Position numbers and translations under genes: made by a program. 64,000 bases of DNA, from NCBI GenBank assembly GCA_019059635.1, contig JAGVRJ010000004.1:2807369-2871368 (forward strand), given 5' to 3'. Positions 57,018-64,000 of this stretch are shown piece after piece. The notes below the pieces were generated by a model. The model saw only the letters and a program-made list of their open reading frames with translations, did not search any database and was not told the DNA's origin. This stretch comes from Proales similis. Lineage: Eukaryota > Rotifera > Eurotatoria > Ploima > Proalidae. Each line of letters starts with the position of its first letter. Within the stretch, counting starts at the first letter, position 1.

Positions 57018-59609
57018 TGAAAAGACGAACAAATCTTTGAATTGGTGGTGTTTTGATAGGAACTAAATAATTCTGCGGTTTTTACTAATGGTGCTCTTAA
57101 TTTTTTAGCAACTTTTTTGCGTTGTTTGATTCAATTTTAGGTGAAATGAGCGAGTGAATGATATAGAGCTTTTAGAACAAAAACTTTTCACGAGTTAAAC
57201 GTGTTCCTAATTGTCCAGCTAATCAATGATTATGGTTGAAAAGAGGACGGCTAGGTTACGAGTCTAAAGAGGAGTAACTGAGCCGATTAGAATTTTACTA
57301 AGTATAAAGTAAATAGCAAAAATGCGTCCTCATGGCTGTATTTTTTGCTATTAGATTTCCAAAGCACTTAGCAATGCTTGGACTTGAGCTCAAGTGGAGG
57401 CTGAACATGTATTTTTATTTACTAGACTTATAAATCACATGTCCGATTCGGTTAAGTAACCATTAGCTTCAAGCCAAACGCTTATTCTCACTTTCTGGCA
57501 AGTTAAGCTGGAGAAAACTAGGCAAATTAGGGCACATAAGTGATGTCCAGCTTCAAGTTGTTGATAAGTGCTGGACATTAGCCCCTAAAGCAAGGTTTAG
57601 TAAAATCATAAATATGCTCGTCCTGTCGTGGCTAATTATGCCTAATCTATTAATATTCTTTTTGTTTTCCATGTCTTATTACAGAAAACGATATTTCACG
57701 CACAAAGGTCAATCTCATTTATGGGATTGCAAAAATGAAAATAAGTACTCAAATAGCAAAAGAAAAGTGAAAGATGATAAATGAATGCACTTTTTAAACA
57801 AAACCAGATGTTTTCTTTAAATGTTTGAAATGAAAAAATTGTGTTGTACGTATTCATGGTACGTCCAACACACTATTCAAATGAAAAAAATCGATGTTAG
57901 CCTGTGATATGCTATTGTTCTTTCAGTTAAAGTGTCATGAAAAGATTCTGGCCACAGAAGGGAGCTCTTTAGATACATGAATCAATGCTAGAAGATAAAA
58001 TGCGTGCTATTTTGCATAAAAATACTTGTGCCCTCGTGAGAGCTAGAGCGCTCCAAAGTAAAATTAATTAAAAACTAGCAAGGATGATAAAGAAATTAAA
58101 AAGGTTTAATTATTATTTATGTGTTTCTAAGCTCCGTCTTTCCATTTAATCAAACGAGTCACTCGTGTCATTAAAAATATAGAATAAATATCCCCTAGAT
58201 AGAAATATTAGAGCCATAAAATTCGCTCTCATATTTATTAGATTGGAAGCACCTAATAAATCTCGACTGGTCTGCGCGTGCTGCCCAAATCAGATCGCTT
58301 TTCTCACACTCCGACCCAAAAAAAGCTTCTATACAATCCGGATAGCCCCAGTGACGCTGATAAAAATTGATTGAATGGCGACCTAGCCACTTGTAAGGCT
58401 CGTTTAGTCAAACGAGTTCCATCTAGTTAGTAAGCAAGCTATTTCAAATGTCTTTTCTCGATAAGAGCGCCTCCTGTGCTCACTGAGCAGAAAAATTGGA
58501 TGAGCATAATAAACGGTCAAACATGCAGGACACATTGCTAAATAAAAATATTATTTTCGGCCGATTAATACCTGTGCAAACAAGATTTGTTTTTGGTCAA
58601 GTCAGTTCACTCATACGTGACCGTCCTCAATTTAAGGTGTTAGCATACTAGATTTGGGCTAAGATGATTGAAAGACGCACCGAATTATTATTAACGAAAA
58701 GTACATTCAAGCTGCAATAGCCATTTTAATAAGTAGGTAGCTCGTCATAACTCGCAGATTCACAAAAAAAATGTTAGCAGTGTTTGTATTAGAGAACGTG
58801 TTGTAGGTTTAAATGTGACATCGGTGACTTTTGAGAGCTGATCCTTTAATAAATAAGAAAATCAACTCACAATTTGCAGATTTTCAAGCTAAACCCTTAA
58901 TAATGTAATTTGCTTACAGCTAGTCAGATTCACTCTTTCTGGATAAAACTTTTCTGGAGTTTATTAGCTTAGTTAAAGCTTGTAGGCTTACAAGTCGATT
59001 GGGTACTTCTTAATAACCTAAAAAGAGTCCGATTGACATCGGTCGCATTTAAGTCAACAAGCTGATCATAATTTAGCAGCATCAAATAATTCGATGATAA
59101 AATGAGGTTGTGACTGGGTTATGTTTAGTTTTTATGAGTTTGCCCTACTACTAGACTATTCTATTAGCTCGGTGATTTTTTTGAATAGGAAAGCGACGTC
59201 AATATTGACCTGAGAAGAATAGCATTCAATGGAAAGCCAAGACAATTCGCGTTTTTTATATCGTAAAAAGATAAAAGAGAACTACTTAATAGTCACTGAA
59301 AAAGATTCCTTTAAATAAAATAACTTCAGGTTATTATTCATTAAGTTTATAAACTTTCTTCCACAAGAATATTTCAATTATTAATTTCTGTTCAATTATG
59401 TACTACAAGCAAGAAGGATAACAAACTTGATAATAAATTTCAAATATAAATCTTTAAGGACCAAAATTATGAAAGAATTTCTATCTATTTAGCTAAGTTG
59501 AATTTTCTACAAAGCTAAAGGAAAAACTATACATTTCTATTTTCCCTTTCCTAAATAACAATTTAAAGAAACTTGATCCTCCTTTAAATAATCTTTAACT
59601 AAGATATAT
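57018..59609. other. Largest gene-free region (2.6 kb)
   Basis: AT-rich sequence with stop codons in all frames. No exon, tRNA or mobile element is recognised. One notable inverted repeat lies at 57841-57871. Since all other gaps in the window are at most 1.1 kb, this one may hold regulatory DNA for the flanking FRAS1-like/TM pair, an unspliced non-coding RNA, or the edge of the subtelomere. Confidence 0.4.
57841..57871. repeat. Inverted repeat (hairpin) in the gene-free region
   Basis: Arms GTGTTGTACGT and ACGTCCAACAC pair at 10 of 11 positions around a 9-nt loop. It could be a palindromic binding site, a stem-loop in a transcript, or chance. Confidence 0.5.
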
Positions 59610-60638
59610 TTATAATACCACCAATAGAACAACGACTACAAATATGGCAATGATCAATCCAATGATAACCTTCCATTGGGTCTTATCTTAAGTTTTTAAT
59701 TTTAAGAAATCGATTAAACTGGTTCTTTTTTCTTATTCTTACCATCTTCAATGTGTAATATTTTAGTAATTTTCTTCATCACAACTTGCATTCTATCTTC
59801 AGACACATTCATTTCTTGTCCTAAATCATCCAATAAGTTAGAATGAAGATCAAGTTCGTTCTGCATTGCTTGGCTCATATTTTTTAGATTTGTAACTCTT
59901 CCGCTGATCAGATCAATATGCTGATCTTGGTCTTTAAAGATACCCTTTAAATCGAAGAGGTAAGGTTGCACCGTTATAGCGTTTCCGTGAATCTTAATCA
60001 TTACTTCATGATGGAGGTTTTCACGATCAAATGATTCAGATTCAGCATATTTAGGATCCCAGTTGTAAGAAGATAAACCCGAATTCCTTTCTTCCGAAAA
60101 TTCCGGAGGACGTATATTGATAGGCATTAAATGACCACCGACTTCAACAGCGGAACCCTCATTATCAAGCTTAATTCCCAGTTCTTTAATGTTTTGCTAA
60201 ATAATAAAATAATTAACCTAAACCCTAAAGATTCAAATGATTCTCAAAAATATTTCCTACATGAACAAATTTCCAAGTTTCTTGCACGAAGTAAGATCGA
60301 CGATGAATATCTTCTGGCCCAAGACTAAATTTGGACGGATTTTTCGATGCGATTTCTGATCGAAAATTACATATGATAAAATCCTAATTTTCCTGATAAA
60401 AATTACTAATCGTTTCTTCCAAGTCAAGCAGGTCCCATTTAATTCCCTTCAAATTAACTTTAATTTCCTCAAGTAATTTGTTGCGGTGAGTGTCTGAGTC
60501 GGCTGCATGGAGTTGAAAAATTTTCTCCTTAGTTTTACGTATCGTATTTTCCAATTCACTAATTAAAATTAAGTCTGTTGTAAAAAGAAAGTTTGAAGAA
60601 TCTTACTCTTTAACAATGTAAAATGGATCGTTATTCAT
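59610..60638 (-). CDS. STX6: Syntaxin-6-type Qc-SNARE
   Basis: A minus-strand gene of several exons. Exon 1 starts at an ATG at 60638 (MNNDPFYIVKD), like the DPF-x-VVK start of syntaxin 6. Exon 2 encodes the N-terminal helical bundle (NLKGIKWDLLDLEETIS, matching IEWDLEDLDETIS). The next exon reads DPSKFSLGPEDIHRRSYFV. The large exon (60180 to about 59740) ends with the SNARE motif (DLISGRVTNLKNMSQAMQNE, then VMKKITKILHIED). The last exon (about 59690-59610) supplies WKVIIGLIIAIFVVVVLL, the C-terminal anchor. The protein mediates fusion in endosome-to-TGN traffic. At the SNARE zero layer, where Qc-SNAREs have Gln, the codon is CAT (His; 59843-59845). Confidence 0.92.
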
Positions 60639-60829
60639 TTTCCAGTAAATAGATAATTCTGTCGATACGATATGCTTAAATATAAGGCAAAATAATAATA
60701 ATTTATTCCAAATAATTTTCAAAATAAACTTGGCTGAATTGTTTGCAGAGAATATAATGAACAGATTTAGACTGAAGACGGAATAGCTTGCAAGGGTGCC
60801 AAACAATGCCGAGAGATCCGGGTGAAGGA

Positions 60830-61087
60830 CACCTTAAGTCCCGGTCAAATTCTACATTCTACGCTTGGTTACCTGCGTGCTTCGCACCAAGGTGTTATAG
60901 GTAGTCGTGGTGTCCGTCCGTCCAGACGATAACTCGGGAACGAAAAGACGGATACAAATGAAACTTTGAGGATCGACTCGAATTGAGTTTCCGCACTTGC
61001 TGCCAAAATTTGAGCCAAATCGGAGAAGGTTGGCTTTTGGTCAATTTTGGCGGTCGGGGTTCGAGTCCCGGGGAAGCAAATATCGGT
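60830..61087. repeat. Interspersed repeat fragment with a Pol III B-box-like element
   Basis: This block is more GC-rich than its surroundings and contains the sequences GATAACTCGGGAACG and GAAACTTTGAGGATCGA, which I recall as part of repeats dispersed in several invertebrate genomes. GGTTCGAGTCC at 61058-61068 fits the B-box consensus of tRNA promoters exactly, and it lies in an imperfect T-arm-like stem. No A box or cloverleaf is seen, so this is more likely a SINE relic or part of a transposon end than a tRNA gene. Confidence 0.45.
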
Positions 61088-61272
61088 GTTACGTGCGTTA
61101 AGTAAAACCGTGCGTTAGTCTTAATGCACGGTTTTGTCGTGCATTAGTACTAACGCACGGGATTTCGTGCGTTAAGTAAAACTCTATGCATAATAAATGT
61201 CAATTTTAGTTAACGCACGTCAAACTCGTGCGTTAAGACTAACGCACGGGATGAGCGTGCACTAAGTAAAAC
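61088..61272. repeat. Cluster of palindromic iterons (CGTGCGTTA units)
   Basis: The unit CGTGCGTTAAGTAAAAC occurs at 61092-61108 and 61166-61182, with a variant (CGTGCACTAAGTAAAAC) at 61256-61272. Between them lie palindromes: 61104-61117 against 61122-61135 (14-bp arms, one mismatch), 61138-61159 (contiguous, one mismatch) and 61227-61235 against 61240-61248 (9-bp perfect arms). The cluster lies 260 bp upstream of the integrase gene and could be the terminal repeat of that element or a subtelomeric repeat. Confidence 0.7.
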
Positions 61273-61531
61273 AAAAAAAAATATAACAAAGTTTTTAATT
61301 GGAGGGAAAAAGATTGTTTGAAATATGGCCTATTGTTAAAAAATTACTCAAACAATTTGAAACAACTATAAATATAATTGAGGAAAAAAGATTTCTTTCT
61401 GATCAAATCAGTCTTCGTCCGAGCGTCTATTGTATTCGTGCTAGTCCATTCAATAAAATATAATATAATATAATTCAATTCAATTCAAATCAATTCAATT
61501 CAAATCAATTATATTTAAATCAAAATCTAAA
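61273..61531. other. AT-rich leader of the integrase gene
   Basis: About 260 bases without a gene. From about 61460 to 61510 there is a simple-sequence tract of AATTCAATTCAAATC-type units directly before the integrase ATG. Confidence 0.5.
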
Positions 61532-63031
61532 ATGAGCCGAATGAATGAAAATGAAAACAAGGCCAACATGCAGATGCATTTCGACAAATTTATGATTGAA
61601 TATAAAAAACAACCAAGGAGGAATTTTTTTACAGCGGATGAGTATCACTCAACCATAGAAAAGTTACTCAAGGCCCGATTAAATCAAGGCACCAAAACGG
61701 CGGAGGAGTATGCCCTACTTCGCCAATACAAAATATTCCACGCCAAGGACAGAAAATATTTAATTAAAGAAATAATAGAGGAGAATCCAAGGAATTGCGA
61801 AGATGACGAACAAGGAGTCGTACTTTCCTTGGATTCCAACTCTGAACGAACTGCCCGGATGTCACAGGTGAAGCTGATTGCCTACGATCAACAGATGTTC
61901 GACATCATTTACGAAGCGCACGTTCGCATTGGCCATGGCGGAATCAATAATACCGATAAAGAATGTTCAATCAAATATGCGAACATTCCTCGTGATTTGA
62001 TCAAGGTAGTGAAAACCCACTGCATACGATGTTTGGAAAAGGCAAAAAAACAAAACCGGGTCGGACTTGTAACCAAGCCAATTATAAGCTCTGATTACCT
62101 GAGCAGAGGTCAAGTCGATCTGGTTGATATGCAATCCAAAGAGATCAACGGATACAAGTGGATTCTTCACTACCAAGATCACCTCACTAAGTATTCGATT
62201 TTAAGACCTTTGCGATCAAAAACAGCGAAAGAGGTAGCCACCAACCTGTTCCGAATATTTGTTGACTTTGGAGCACCAGCCATTCTCCAATCGGACAACG
62301 GAAGGGAGTTTGTGGCTCAGATCGTAGAGGATCTCAAAGAAATATGGCCTGAACTCAAGATCGTCCACGGTCGGCCTAGACATCCTCAATCTCAAGGCAG
62401 TGTCGAACGCGCCAATCGCGACGTGAAGGAGAAAATTGGCGGATGGTGCGAGGACCACAGCACGAACGACTGGACAAAAGCTCTGCCTTTCGCCCAAATG
62501 GCCAAAAATTCCTGCCATCATTCAGGAATAAATCAGGTCCCGTTCAGAGCTCTTTTCGGTTCAGACGTAAGAATCGGAGTAAGTTCGGTTGTGCCGACCG
62601 ATCTCATCGATGCTTTAGTGGAGCCAACAGAGGAGGCCCTTAATGAGCTTATTGGTGAGACGCCATTGGAGGCCGAGGAATCCAAAGAGCCAGAGATTGT
62701 GGAGGATCAGCCGATAGTGGAGTCCATTCATCCTAAGCGACCAAGAATTCGACTTGTCTCCGACGAGTCGCTGTGCCAATCACCTCCAATTAAGAGCTCG
62801 ATATTGATTACCCGTTTGGAGTGTCGAGAAAACATGGAAAAGCAGGCTTCGAGAATGGTGAGAAGAGCTGAACGACTATTGATCAGAGCCGAGGTCGACG
62901 ATAATGTGCTGGTTTCTATACCAAAATTTGATCGGGGACCTACTACGCCGGCCAACTTACTCGCGGTGGTATTGGATATCAAAGATGATATGTACCAGCT
63001 TGGTTGCAATCATGGCGTTCTTAAAGGCTAG
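61532..63031 (+). mobile_element. KRBA2/SCAND3-like DDE integrase, C-terminus cut by telomere
   Basis: One open frame of 499 residues. An N-terminal helical part is followed by an HHCC zinc-binding motif (about 125-175: H-x4-H...HCIRC), a retroviral-type integrase core (about 185-355) and a C-terminal beta domain. The catalytic triad is visible: VDLVDM, LQSDNGREF and QSQGSVERAN, with 36 residues between the second Asp and the Glu. GRPRHPQSQGSVERANRDVK is typical of the KRBA2/SCAND3-like transposase group widespread in invertebrates. The C-terminal block (DNVLVSIPKFDRGPTTPANL) is conserved up to MYQLGCNHGVLKG, then TAG. That TAG is the first repeat of the telomeric array. As I recall, full-length relatives continue for about 70 residues with a cysteine-rich end, absent here. 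The core is intact and free of stops. Confidence 0.85.
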
Positions 63032-64000
63032 GTTTAGGGTTTGGGTTTGGTTTAGGTTTAGGTTTGGGTTTAGGTTTAGGGTTTAGGGTTTAGGGTTTAG
63101 GTTTAGGTTTAGGTTTAGGGTTTAGGTTTAGGGTTTAGGTTTAGGTTTTTAGGGTTTAGGTTTTAGGTTTAGGTTTAGGGTTTTAGGTTTAGTTTAGGTT
63201 TAGGTTTAGGGTTTTAGGTTTAGGTTAGGTTTAGGTTTAGGGTTTAGGTTTAGGTTTAGGTTTAGGGTTTAGGGTTTAGGTTTAGGTTTAGGTTTAGGGT
63301 TTAGGTTTAGGGTTTAGGTTTAGGTTTAGGGTTTAGGTTTAGGTTTAGGTTTAGGTTTAGGTTTTAGGTTTAGGTTTAGGTTTAGGGTTTAGGTTTTAGG
63401 TTTAGGTTTAGGGTTTAGGGTTTTAGGGTTTAGGGTTAGGTTTTAGGGTTTAGGTTTTAGGTTTAGGTTTAGGTTTAGGGTTTAGGGTTTAGGTTTTAGG
63501 GTTTAGGTTTAGGTTTAGGTTTTAGGTTTAGGTTTTAGGTTTAGGTTTAGGTTTAGGTTTAGGGTTTAGGTTTAGGTTTAGGTTTAGGTTTAGGTTTAGG
63601 TTTAGGTTTAGGTTTAGGTTTAGGTTTAGGTTTTAGGTTTAGGGTTTAGGTTTAGGTTTAGGGTTTAGGGTTTAGGTTTAGGTTTAGGTTTTAGGTTTAG
63701 GGTTTAGGGTTAGGTTTTAGGGTTTAGGTTTAGGTTTAGGTTTTAGGGTTTAGGGTTTAGGTTTTAGGGTTTAGGTTTAGGTTTAGGGTTTAGGTTTAGG
63801 TTTTTAGGTTTAGGGTTTAGGTTTAGGTTTTAGGTTTTAGGGTTTAGGTTTAGGGTTTTAGGTTTAGGGTTTTAGGTTTAGGTTTAGGTTTAGGTTTTAG
63901 GTTTAGGTTTTAGGTTTAGGTTTAGGGTTTAGGTTTAGGTTTTAGGGTTTAGGTTTAGGTTAGGTTTAGGGTTTAGGTTTTAGGTTTAGGTTTAGGTTTT
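63029..64000 (+). repeat. Telomeric array, irregular TTTAGG / TTTAGGG repeats
   Basis: The last 972 bases are made of short units that differ in length: mainly GGTTTA (TTTAGG) and GGGTTTA (TTTAGGG), with GGTTTTA, GGGTTTTA and occasional GGTTA units mixed in. The G-rich strand runs 5' to 3' toward the right edge, which is the correct polarity for a right-hand chromosome end. No other sequence interrupts it. Telomerase is the expected source; some length variation in T and G runs could be sequencing error. Confidence 0.9.

Noticed and set aside
61040-61075. tRNA gene at the B-box-like sequence
   Set aside because: No A box, anticodon arm or acceptor stem can be folded, and the T-stem has a mismatch.
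63029-64000. CRISPR array or satellite
   Set aside because: The units are 5-8 nt with no spacers and have telomere polarity at a sequence end; this is a telomere.

Overview
The window is a gene-dense stretch of an invertebrate animal genome that ends in a chromosome end. The genes are metazoan (Cereblon, Epac, adiponectin receptor, FRAS1, CNOT1, TDRD7-like, ARHGAP39/Vilse). Introns are mostly 45-65 nt, and intergenic gaps are usually 70-1100 bp. LRRC71 suggests motile cilia, and two secreted-peptide precursors suggest a peptidergic nervous system. I cannot name the phylum; a small-genome ciliated invertebrate fits, and that is inference.

Layout. 1-7255, all minus strand: 5' end of BLTP1 (KIAA1109/tweek, cut by the left edge), a single-exon Vilse-type RhoGAP, and a LOTUS plus Tudor protein. 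7793-15595: adiponectin receptor (+), a DUF4476-like protein (-), and a complete Epac/RAPGEF4 (+). 15716-20196: LRRC71 (-) and mitochondrial ribosomal protein L3 (-). 20480-22390: a tiny brawnin-like membrane protein followed 80 bp later by Cereblon (+). 22651-25590: TMEM115 (-), an NKAPD1-like protein (+), and the TFIIH subunit GTF2H5 (+). 26558-27364: an orphan protein (+). 27901-42489: six genes in a row on the minus strand (CNOT1, SACM1L, eIF3j, a Cdc42-like GTPase, ENTR1, UPF0488). 42750-44634: RPS11 and a PRI(G) neuropeptide precursor (+). 44818-56638: a FRAS1-like basement-membrane gene (-) with a secreted-peptide gene nested in its largest intron, and a small membrane protein diverging from its promoter. 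57018-59609: the largest gene-free stretch. 59610-60638: syntaxin-6 (-). 60830-64000: subtelomeric repeats, an integrase transposon of the KRBA2/SCAND3-like type, and a telomeric array.

Most genes are housekeeping: mRNA decay, translation, PI4P turnover, endosomal traffic, transcription/repair and ubiquitin ligase function. They appear to be neighbours because the genome is compact, not because they form one pathway. Two same-strand pairs with 70-80 bp gaps look like operon candidates.

The most interesting signals are: (1) a transposon integrase whose reading frame ends exactly where telomere repeats begin and which lacks its usual C-terminal tail, as expected if a broken end was healed by telomere addition; (2) an irregular TTTAGG-type telomere; (3) a PRIG neuropeptide precursor in which only some copies can be amidated; (4) a syntaxin-6 with His at the SNARE zero layer; (5) a Cereblon with an intact tri-Trp pocket but Ile at the position that makes mouse Cereblon resistant to thalidomide-class drugs. 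No unknown multi-gene system was found. Exon boundaries were placed by eye from splice signals, reading phase and family resemblance.
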